DNA of 64,000 nt from Bacillota bacterium (GTDB taxonomy: Bacteria; Bacillota; Clostridia; Acetivibrionales; JAEZXR01), in NCBI GenBank assembly GCA_023419605.1, contig JAEZXR010000020.1, forward strand, positions 1-64,000, read 5' to 3'. A program made the translations under genes and the position numbers. The notes below the pieces were generated by a model. That model saw nothing but the letters and a program-made list of their open reading frames with translations, did not search any database and was not told the DNA's origin. The stretch's first letter is position 1; each line of letters begins with the position of its first letter. Below, piece by piece: positions 56,001-63,400 of this stretch.

Positions 56001-59000
56001 ATTAGACCGCGAAGCATTGAAGGCTATGGAGAATATAAAAACCGAAATGGATGGAGTGCACTGTATTACCCTTCAATCTGAACGGAAGGGTATCGCTGAG
56101 AGGTTCACGGACTGCGCCATGGGTGTATTTGAAGAAATTCAGAATATTCTTGCAGACAAATCCAAAGATAGGGTATTGGTTCAGGTTCTTGTGCTTGCCA
56201 ATAATGAGCAGCAGCTATTTGCCGCACTTTCCGGGCTATTAAAAACAGCTCAACTGGAAAACCCAAAGCTGACGGGACAGCTGATCGAAATGGCACCGGA
56301 AGATATGCAGGAAATCGTGGGAAAACTACGGGAAAACAGCCGCTGTCCTGGCGATAGCAGAATCAGGTACCAAAAGGGCAAACGGCATGTAGTCCTATGG
56401 AGCGAAATGAAAGCTTCACTGGAGGAAAGCATCCCATGGAAGGATAACGGCAGCTACCTGATCACAGGGGGGGCCGGAGGACTTGGGCTTATTTTTGCCG
56501 GCGAAATTGCCCGGAAGGTTAAGAATGCAGCCTTGATCCTCACCGGCAGATCCCCCCTTGGCAGTGAAAAGCTGGCTATACTTGAAGAAGTAAGAAACCT
56601 GGGAGCCAGGGTTCAATACAAGCAGGTTGATGTGACACAAAAGCAGGCAGTAGCAAGCCTCATGCGTGATATCAAGGAGGAACACGGAACCCTCAATGGT
56701 ATCATTCACAGCGCCGGTGTGATTCGGGACAGCTATCTTCTCAGGAAAACCAGTGAAGAGGTCCGGGAGGTCTTGGCTCCCAAGGTAGCAGGGCTGGTAA
56801 ATCTGGATGAGGCAAGCAGGGAACTTGTGACGGACTTTTTTATACTGTTTTCCTCTGCTTCAGCAGTTTTGGGCAATCCGGGGCAGGCTGACTATGCTTT
56901 GGCAAATGCATTTATGGATTCCTATGCCGAATACCGCAACAGTCTGGTGGCGTTAGAGCAAAGGCAGGGAAGGACATTGTCTGTAAATTGGCCTCTATGG
57001 AAAGCGGGGGGCATGCAGGTTGACCCGGAAACAAAAAGCAGGATGCTTCAAAGCCTCGGCATGAGTGCCATGCAGACCTCCACAGGTATACAGGCCTTAT
57101 ATCGTAGCCTGGCCTCAGGCAGAACCCAGGTGATGGTTATGGAGGGAGACCTCAAGCGGCTGAAATCAATCTTACTGGGGCAGCCCCCTGAATCGGAAAT
57201 AATAAAGGCAGAGGATGCGACGGTTGACAACCAAAGGGTACCTCTCCATGGGCGGGAGGTATTCAGGGAAAAGGCAATAAATTATTTCAAGAGGCTGCTT
57301 TCCTCTGTTATCAAGCTGCCTTTAGGACAAATCGATGCAGATGCCAATATGGAGAAATATGGAATAGACTCTATCCTGGTTATGAAATTGACAAGTCAGC
57401 TGGAAAAAACCTTCGGCTCTCTATCAAAGACATTGTTTTTCGAGTACCAGAATATTCGGGCATTAACGGATTACTTCCTTGAAGCCCACAGGGACCGGCT
57501 GACCGTATTGATGGGGGGAGAAGAAGAGGCAGAGAGGGCAGCTCCGGAAGGAAACAACCCAAAAGTTTTGACAGAGTTAACGAAACCAATGGTCATAAGC
57601 CGAAAGAGGCCGCGTTTTACAGTGATCCGTACTGTAGCGGAAGAAAGCAAAGGGGAAAAAGCTTTGGACATTGCTGTCATAGGTATGTCAGGGCGATATC
57701 CTCAAGCCGGCAATGTAGAGGAGTTCTGGAAAAATCTGCGGGATGGAAAGGACTGCATTACCGAAATACCGAAAGAACGATGGGATTACAGCCTATACTT
57801 TGATGAAGACAAGAATAAGTTCGGGAAGGTTTGCAGCAAATGGGGAGGCTTCATCGACAATGTAGACAGGTTTGACCCCTTATTCTTCAATATTTCACCC
57901 AGGGAGGCAGAAATCATGGATCCCCAGGAGCGCTTGTTTCTGCAATGTGTATATGAAACCCTGGAGGATGCAGGCTATACCCGTGAAACCATTGGAGGGC
58001 ATCCGGGATCAGGGGCGGAAGGCAGCGTAGGAGTTTTTGTGGGTGTAATGTACGAGGAATACCAGCTTTATGGCCTTCAGGAGCAGCTTAGGGGAGTGCC
58101 TATAGCGTTTCCGGGGAATCCATCCTCTATCGCCAATCGTGTTTCCTATTTTTGCAATTTCCATGGTCCAAGCATGGCTGTAGATACGATGTGCTCATCC
58201 TCTTTGACTTCCATCCACCTTGCTTGCCAGAGCATGCAGAGAGGCGAATGTGAGCTGGCCGTTGCCGGAGGTGTCAATATTTCAATACATCCTAACAAGT
58301 ATCTGATGCTGGGGCAGGGCAAATTTGCTTCCAGCAAGGGACGCTGTGAAAGCTTCGGGCAGGGAGGTGACGGCTATGTTCCAGGAGAAGGGGTAGGAGC
58401 CGTGCTTTTAAAGCCATTGTCCAAAGCTGTTGCGGATGGAGATCAAATTTACGGAATCATCAAGGGAACTGCAATAAACCACGGAGGAAAGACGAACGGC
58501 TATACGGTTCCGAACCCCAACGCCCAGGCGGCTGTTATCGAGCAAGCCTTTAAGAGGGCAGGAATTGATCCTAAAACGGTCAGCTATATAGAAGCCCACG
58601 GTACAGGAACTTCCCTGGGAGACCCTATTGAAATCACCGGCCTAAGCAAGGCCTTCCAAAAATACACTCAAAGCAGGCAGTTCTGTGTTATTGGTTCTGC
58701 AAAATCCAACATAGGACATTGTGAAAGCGCAGCAGGTATTGCAGGAGTAACCAAGGTGCTGCTTCAAATGAAATATCGCCAGTTGGTGCCTTCGCTTCAT
58801 TCAAAAGTCCTGAACCCTAATATTGATTTCATCAACACCCCCTTTGTGGTCCAACAGGAGCTTACCCCATGGAAACGACCTGTAATGGAAGGTGTAGAAA
58901 TACCGAGACGGGCAGGTATAAGCAGTTTTGGAGCAGGAGGAGCAAACGCCCATGTAGTCATTGAGGAGTACATACCTGAAAACCGGGAACGGCCTTCAAT

Positions 59001-61962
59001 GATAATAACCGCCAGGAATCCGGCGATTATTGTGTTATCGGCAAAGGATGAAGAGCGTCTGAGAGAGCAGGCACAGCAATTGCTTGCTGCTGTTGAAAAT
59101 GGGGTATATACCGATGCTTGTCTGACCGACATGGCATACACCCTCCAGATAGGCCGGGAAGCGATGGAGGAACGTCTGGGACTCATTGTATTATCCGTCA
59201 GGGAGCTTCAAGATAAGCTGAGAGGCTTTGTTGAAGGACGAGACAGTATGGAAGATATGTACAGGGGACAGGTAAAACGCAATCGAGAAACCCTGGCTGT
59301 TTTATCTCTGGATGAAGATATGCAGAGAATGTTGGATGCGTGGGTGAAAAAAGAGAAATATGAAAAGCTTTTGGATCTATGGGTTAAGGGGTTAGACTTT
59401 GATTGGAACTGTATGTATGGCGCCAGCAGACCCCAAAAAATCAGTCTCCCGACGTATCCCTTCGCAAAAGAACGTTATTGGATACCGGAAATAGATACTG
59501 GCTTTATCGCTGGTAATACACCTTCAGCTGCCATCGCATACCTTCATCCGCTGCTGCATCAAAATATCTCCGGCCTATCCGGCCTGTTGTTCCGTTCTAC
59601 CTTCACCGGTAAGGAATTTTTCCTGACGGATCATGTGGTGAAAGGGCGGAAGATCATGCCCGGAGCTGCTTGCATTGAGATGGCGAGAGCGGCACTGGAA
59701 CGGGTGGCAGGGACTTTTAAAGAGGGTATTGCCGGGATACGGGTTAGGGATGTGGTTTGGATCCGTCCGATTGCAGTTGATGAAGAGCCCATGAATATTC
59801 ACATAGGAATTTACCCCGAAGAGGAAGGGAGCATTTCCTACAAAATATATAGCGGAGATGAAGCCGCTGCCACAGAGGCTGTAGTCCACAGCCAGGGCAG
59901 AGGGGAGTTTTTTACTGCCGCGGGGGTTCCGGCTCTGGATATTAAGGCTTTGCAGGCAGAGTGCAGTTGTGAAATCCTTTTGCCGGATAGATGCTATACG
60001 GCATTTGGAGGACTGGGAATCGACTATGGTCCGGCGCACCGTGGAATTGAGAAAGTATATGTGGGACAAGAGAAGGTGCTGGCAAAGCTTTTGCTGCCTT
60101 CCGCCGTTTCAGATACACTGGAGGACTATGTTCTTCATCCAAGCCTTATGGATGCGGCATTGCAGGCATCCATCGGGCTGATGACGGGCTCGGACAAACA
60201 TAGGCTTATGCTGCCTTTTGCCCTTGAAACCCTTGAGGTATATGGAAGCTGTACCCGCGAAATGTGGGCGCTGATCCGATACAGCGAAGGCAGCAAAGCT
60301 GGAAATGAAGTGCAAAAGCTTGATATCGACCTGTGTGATCCTGTAGGAAGGCTTTGTGTGGGAATGAGGGGATTTTCATCACGAGCTCTGGAGGAAGATA
60401 TTCAAAGCGTCAGTGTGCCTGGGGAAATATCCCTTGACGCTGATGTGCAGACTTTGGTCGGAAGCTTTATGCTGGTTCCGGCATGGGATCCGGTTAAGGT
60501 GGAAAGGGTACAGGATTTCCCTTCGTCCGTAGATGAGGTTGTGATCATCGGAGGGACTGAGGCTGAGACAACGGCTGTGCGGCAGCTTTATCCGAAGGCG
60601 CGTGTGCTGGAGCTTCAATCCGGTGATACGGAGGATGAAATAGCTCAAAAGCTAAAGACCTGCGGCTTCGTGGACCATATTGTGTGGATTGCTCCCCATG
60701 GAGACTTAAAAGCTTTGGCAGACGATGCATTGATTGAAAATCAGGAAGAGGGCGTGTTTAAGGTTTTCAGAACCCTTAAGGCGTTGCTTGGCCTGGGGTA
60801 TGGCGACAGGGAATTGGGCTGGACAATAATTACCACACAGGCACAAGATGTACGGAAAAATGATTTGACAGACCCGACCCATGCATCCCTTCATGGACTT
60901 ACAGGTTCCATGGCAAAGGAATACCCCTACTGGAAGATCCGGTTGGTTGATGTGGAAGCAGGTTGTGAGTGGCCCATTGCCGATATTTTCACGATACAGG
61001 CCAATAGCCAGGGGGATGCCTTCGCCTATAGGGGAAAAGAGTGGTATCAACAGCAAATGCTGCCTTTTCACCCCTTGTCTGAGGGACAGACATTATACAG
61101 GCCGGAGGGAGTTTATGTGGTCATTGGAGGCGCCGGTGGCATAGGAGAAGTCTGGAGCGAGTACATGATCCGCACCTATAAGGCGAAAATTGTCTGGATA
61201 GGCAGACGCCAAATGGATACGGTCATTCAGGCTAAACTGGACAGGTTAGCAGCCCTGGGAACAGCACCCGTATACATTGCAGCAGATGCAACAAGCCGGG
61301 AGTCCTTGCAAAAGGCATACGAGACAGTCAAGAACATGTACTCCAGGATTAACGGTGTTATTCATTCAGCCATCGTTCTCCAGGATCAGAGTCTGGCGAA
61401 AATGGATGAGGAACGGCTCAGGGCCGGACTTTCGGCGAAGGTGGATGCAAGCGTGCGTATGGCGCAGGTTTTCTGGAAGGAAGAATTAGACTTTGTGATG
61501 TTTTTCTCTTCCATGCAATCCTTTGTAAAAGCACCAGGTCAAAGCAACTATGCTTCGGGCTGTACCTTCAAGGACGCTTTTGCCCGTAGGCTTTCACGGG
61601 ATTGGAATTGCGCCGTGAGGGTGATGAATTGGGGCTATTGGGGCAATGTGGGAATTGTTGCTTCACAAGCGTATCAGGACAGGATGGCGCAGGCAGGCTT
61701 AGGCTCCATCGAGCCGCCGGAAGCCATGGAAGCTTTGGAAAAGCTTCTGGCCGGTACCGTTGACCAGATTATGTTTGTCAAAACAACGAGGCCCCTGGAG
61801 ATGAAGGGAATAAGGCCTGAGGAAGCCATTACGGTTTATCCGGAAGAACATCCGTTAAACATCCGGAACATACAAAGCCGCATCTCAATAGCTGCAGAAG
61901 CAACGGATGCCCTTGAAGCCTATTGCTTGAAGGCAGGGATAAATATAGGCGGTGTGAAATGA
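49867..61962 (+). CDS. Trans-AT polyketide synthase 3 (end of M8, M9, first part of M10)
   Basis: A 4031-residue megasynthase. Domains by residue: docking helices 1-40, KR8 45-520 (Tyr413), MT8 540-910, ACP8 (Ser999); KS9 1101-1520 (Cys1260), DH9 (His1744, Asp1917), KR9 (Tyr2343), ACP9 (Ser2502); KS10 2600-3040 (Cys2776), DH10 (His3256, Asp3429), KR10 to about 3995 (Tyr3895). It starts three bases after PKS2 with GGGAGG six bases upstream and ends after a KR. The missing MT and ACP of module 10 are on the next protein. No AT or ER is present. Confidence 0.95.
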   Translation: MGDFIRNIFYELKNKRLSKAEALEWIRLHETGINMQAEAAAGTPAQPLVGSIRMVPVWDAVPAGQEKTFPDFTERIAIAGGSTDGRNAVKQYYPEAQVLDIQPGDSIEVIAGKIGIGGWLDHIIWTVPYKDIKSAEEGALIEEQNNGVLQVFRIMKALLRLGYSGRNLGWTVVTVQSQPIHKNDVVNPAHASIHGLMGSIAKEYPNWKVRLVDVEAKSDWPLSQIFALPTDSRGRAWVYRRKEWYRQQLIPMGEIQVAPTLYKTGGVYVVIGGAGNIGEVWSEYMIRTYQAQIVWLGRREPNEAISAKLERLGALGPAPRYIMADAADKRALGQAYKEIKQKYPHINGVVHSAMAFSEQSLEELEETEFRSVLSAKVDVSVHLAQVFNKEPLDFILFFSSIIAFIKNVKQGHYASGCTFKDAFAHMLSQERDCKVKVMNWGYWSNAEIEAFKHQEQPEPSYRRLAQIGIGLIEPPEAVEALEMLLSGPVNQIALMKTTKPLAVEGMNVEENLAIYPEILSSSIKNMKAHIPAYDIRIQTMKSNISPQRNEMYALLCKLLWVQLRAMGLFTENEFSIDSLKIKAGLNNLYDRWLEESIAVLERNDYIYRDGNSWVVRDTVPVDRDTVWGEWKEKKALWLENPDMKAHVILVESVLLALPEILTGKVPATDIMFPRSSMELVEGIYKNNAVSDYFNEVLADTAAAYIAERLKHEPDAQVRILEIGAGTGGTSAMVFRKLHSLRAHIEEYCYTDISKAFLLHAEKAFGPNNPYLTYKIFDIEQPAALQGIDAGGYDIVIAANVLHATKNIRRTLRNAKAALKSKGLLLLNEISGSALFTHLTFGLLEGWWLYEDASLRIPGCPGLSSEIWREVLEEEGCSCAFFPAGSAHEIFGQQIIAAESDGIVRQGKHLKPGVKSVNRSKAPRADVPQSTGRAQQWQIRKTQNTPLPATKRIQKNDSVTDSMVEEHVRRSIIEKLADSLKVETELIEVDEPFSEYGLDSIMGVNLVQVLNQALSIELQTTCLFEYSTVDQLTAYVLSQYKDIIASALRQDERQKLSEGYRVQGIEEVLTVNPAPKRFLRKRTAVKPCGGEIEDSRREFTEKDDIAVIGMAGQFPDAEDTDIFWQNLMKGHDAVHRLPARYLEDAWDMGSTKIPVKDYYKWGGILEGRDYFDPLFFNISPKEAESMNPHQRLILQESWKALEDAGYNPKKLSDSQVGVFIGAEPSRYFYESFTGSSDALVASRLSYYLDLKGPAFVVNTGCSSSAVAIHLACESLKNNESSIALAGGVFANLSPSGLMVLADIGMLSPTGKCNTFDESADGTVLSEGVGVVVLKKLTEAVAHGDHIYGVIKGSGLNQDGASNGITAPNGVAQEMLISSVYKRHNINPEDITYVEAHGTGTKLGDPIETNALIRAFKQFTHREGYCSIGSVKSYIGHTSAAAGVIGLIKILLSIRHNKIPGLINFTKLNPFIDLKGSAFYVSTGISEWKSKNQKPLTAALNSFGHSGTNVHIVVQEYIPAAPVAMPAQSVGNEGGDVLIPLSARNRERLRDYAQKLQRYLKKTAQRENGPIGIASGSLQEIAYTLQTGREAMEERVVFLVGSTPELIAKLGMFLEGKEELENYWCGQVKQGKNTIGLFASDEEMQEVVQKWIARGKLKKIAELWTQGFPLEWEQLYEGKKIKRIPLPVYPFAKERYWAAEAGTREGCINTQAAANLHPLLHQNTSDLSEQRFTSTFTGQEFFLSDHIVKGRRMLPGVAYLEMARAAVEQAAGVLADNKPIIQLKNIIWARPIVVADKPVRVHIGLYPEVNGEIAYEIYSEPQEADAEPTVHSQGTVLLNTPVKAPALDIIDIREQCSKSSATAGQCYEAFKGAGIEYGPGHRGIEEIYVGDGQVLAKLTLPADVSSTREQYILHPSIMDSALQAPIGLALGGSASDSGEAVLQPYLPFALQQLEIFGECTSAMWVHVRYSEGSKAGDKLQKLDMDLCDQHGNIRVRMKGFSSRALEEEAGFPDVPGNFMLEPSWREKPVVKGTAAAGYARRLVILCGLDREALKAMENIKTEMDGVHCITLQSERKGIAERFTDCAMGVFEEIQNILADKSKDRVLVQVLVLANNEQQLFAALSGLLKTAQLENPKLTGQLIEMAPEDMQEIVGKLRENSRCPGDSRIRYQKGKRHVVLWSEMKASLEESIPWKDNGSYLITGGAGGLGLIFAGEIARKVKNAALILTGRSPLGSEKLAILEEVRNLGARVQYKQVDVTQKQAVASLMRDIKEEHGTLNGIIHSAGVIRDSYLLRKTSEEVREVLAPKVAGLVNLDEASRELVTDFFILFSSASAVLGNPGQADYALANAFMDSYAEYRNSLVALEQRQGRTLSVNWPLWKAGGMQVDPETKSRMLQSLGMSAMQTSTGIQALYRSLASGRTQVMVMEGDLKRLKSILLGQPPESEIIKAEDATVDNQRVPLHGREVFREKAINYFKRLLSSVIKLPLGQIDADANMEKYGIDSILVMKLTSQLEKTFGSLSKTLFFEYQNIRALTDYFLEAHRDRLTVLMGGEEEAERAAPEGNNPKVLTELTKPMVISRKRPRFTVIRTVAEESKGEKALDIAVIGMSGRYPQAGNVEEFWKNLRDGKDCITEIPKERWDYSLYFDEDKNKFGKVCSKWGGFIDNVDRFDPLFFNISPREAEIMDPQERLFLQCVYETLEDAGYTRETIGGHPGSGAEGSVGVFVGVMYEEYQLYGLQEQLRGVPIAFPGNPSSIANRVSYFCNFHGPSMAVDTMCSSSLTSIHLACQSMQRGECELAVAGGVNISIHPNKYLMLGQGKFASSKGRCESFGQGGDGYVPGEGVGAVLLKPLSKAVADGDQIYGIIKGTAINHGGKTNGYTVPNPNAQAAVIEQAFKRAGIDPKTVSYIEAHGTGTSLGDPIEITGLSKAFQKYTQSRQFCVIGSAKSNIGHCESAAGIAGVTKVLLQMKYRQLVPSLHSKVLNPNIDFINTPFVVQQELTPWKRPVMEGVEIPRRAGISSFGAGGANAHVVIEEYIPENRERPSMIITARNPAIIVLSAKDEERLREQAQQLLAAVENGVYTDACLTDMAYTLQIGREAMEERLGLIVLSVRELQDKLRGFVEGRDSMEDMYRGQVKRNRETLAVLSLDEDMQRMLDAWVKKEKYEKLLDLWVKGLDFDWNCMYGASRPQKISLPTYPFAKERYWIPEIDTGFIAGNTPSAAIAYLHPLLHQNISGLSGLLFRSTFTGKEFFLTDHVVKGRKIMPGAACIEMARAALERVAGTFKEGIAGIRVRDVVWIRPIAVDEEPMNIHIGIYPEEEGSISYKIYSGDEAAATEAVVHSQGRGEFFTAAGVPALDIKALQAECSCEILLPDRCYTAFGGLGIDYGPAHRGIEKVYVGQEKVLAKLLLPSAVSDTLEDYVLHPSLMDAALQASIGLMTGSDKHRLMLPFALETLEVYGSCTREMWALIRYSEGSKAGNEVQKLDIDLCDPVGRLCVGMRGFSSRALEEDIQSVSVPGEISLDADVQTLVGSFMLVPAWDPVKVERVQDFPSSVDEVVIIGGTEAETTAVRQLYPKARVLELQSGDTEDEIAQKLKTCGFVDHIVWIAPHGDLKALADDALIENQEEGVFKVFRTLKALLGLGYGDRELGWTIITTQAQDVRKNDLTDPTHASLHGLTGSMAKEYPYWKIRLVDVEAGCEWPIADIFTIQANSQGDAFAYRGKEWYQQQMLPFHPLSEGQTLYRPEGVYVVIGGAGGIGEVWSEYMIRTYKAKIVWIGRRQMDTVIQAKLDRLAALGTAPVYIAADATSRESLQKAYETVKNMYSRINGVIHSAIVLQDQSLAKMDEERLRAGLSAKVDASVRMAQVFWKEELDFVMFFSSMQSFVKAPGQSNYASGCTFKDAFARRLSRDWNCAVRVMNWGYWGNVGIVASQAYQDRMAQAGLGSIEPPEAMEALEKLLAGTVDQIMFVKTTRPLEMKGIRPEEAITVYPEEHPLNIRNIQSRISIAAEATDALEAYCLKAGINIGGVK
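53164..57510 (+). other. Module 9: KS-DH-KR-ACP
   Basis: KS9 is of a separate type with NTGCSSSAVAIHLACESL and NLSPSGLMVL, and keeps both His residues. DH9 has HIVKGRRMLPG and HPSIMDSALQ. KR9 has ADYALANAFMDSYAE. The ACP has KYGIDSILVMK, near-identical in style to ACP6. A double bond is expected. Confidence 0.82.
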
Positions 61963-63400
61963 GAGAGGGGGCTTTGAAATGAAAGAAATGAACGAGTTGA
62001 TCCACAGGCTTATGCGGGGACAACTGGAGTATATGGGAGTGCTTGCGGGAAAAGATGCTGAAATAGCCCGTAGCAAAACAAAGCTTCGACTGAACTCTTT
62101 ATATGAAAGGTGGCTGGAAGAGAGCATACAAATGTTGAGACTGAGTAACCGGTCCAGCTCCGGAACGAATCCGGTAGATATGGATGCTACGTGGAGGGCC
62201 TGGGAGGAAAAAAAGGAAGCATGGCTTGGAGATTCGGACATGAAGGCCTATGTGGTTTTGATAGATGCTACACTCAAGGCCTTGCCGGAGATTCTTGCCG
62301 GAAAAATACCGGCTACTGATATCCTGTTCCCCGATTCCTCCATGAGGCTGGTGGAAGGAATATACAAAAATAATACAGTTTCCGACTACTTCAATGAAGT
62401 GCTTACAGAGACAATAACCGCCTATATGGAGGAACGCCTTGAACGGGAACCGACTGCCCGGATACGGATTATTGAAATCGGTGCAGGCACCGGGGGGACC
62501 AGTGCCGGGGTGTTCCGCAAACTGAAGCCTTATAGGGAACATATACAGGAATATTGCTATACGGATATATCAAAAGCGTTTTTGATCCATGCAGAGAAAG
62601 AGTACGGACGCGAGAATCCATATCTGACGTATGAAATTTTTAATGTAGAAATGCCGGCTGCCGGACAAAAAGTAAGTATAGGCGGATATGATATTGCCAT
62701 TGCAGCCAATGTACTGCATGCTACAAAAAATATACGGCAAACCTTACGGAATACAAAGGCGATTTTACGGAAAAACGGATTGGTCCTGTTAAATGAAATC
62801 AGTAGAAATAACCTGTTTGCCCATCTGACCTTTGGGCTTTTGGAGGGATGGTGGCTGTATGAGGATCAAGAACTGCGCATTCCCGGCTGTCCGGGGCTAT
62901 ATCCTGAGACATGGAGGGTGGTGCTTGGAAGTGAAGGCTTCCATTCCATATTCTTTCCTGCTGAAAAGATGCATGACTTGGGGCAGCAGATTATCGTTGC
63001 CGGAAGCGATGGAGTTGTTCGTCAAAAGCAGGCCTTTAAGCCGGCTGTATTGCCTGTAAACCGGAGGACAGGTGCTAAGGTGCTGGAAAAGCGGCATCCT
63101 TCGCAAAAGCCTCCGAATGCAAAAGCAGGAGGAGCTTCTCAAGAACTGCTAAAGGAAAAGGCTGCAGCCTATATTAAAAAAACTGTTGGAGAAATACTCA
63201 GAATTCCCGTTGGCAGGATTGATTCCTCTATGCCTTTGGAAAAATACGGGTTGGATTCGATTTTAGTAATTCAATTGTTTAATGCATTCCGCAAAGTGCT
63301 TGATAATGTCAGTAGTACCTTGCTTTTTGAGTATCCGACCATAGATGCCTTGGTAGAGCATTTCATAAAAACGCAAAAGGATTCATTAAGCAAGCTGGTA
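57667..63400 (+). other. Module 10, split over two proteins: KS-DH-KR | MT-ACP
   Basis: KS10 has DTMCSSSLTSIHLACQSM. DH10 has HVVKGRKIMPG and HPSLMDAALQ. KR10 has SNYASGCTFKDAFA and closes PKS3. MT10 (EIGAGTGGTS) and the ACP (KYGLDSILVIQ) open PKS4. The predicted end of the chain is an alpha-methyl alpha,beta-unsaturated acyl group handed to the thioesterase. Confidence 0.8.
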
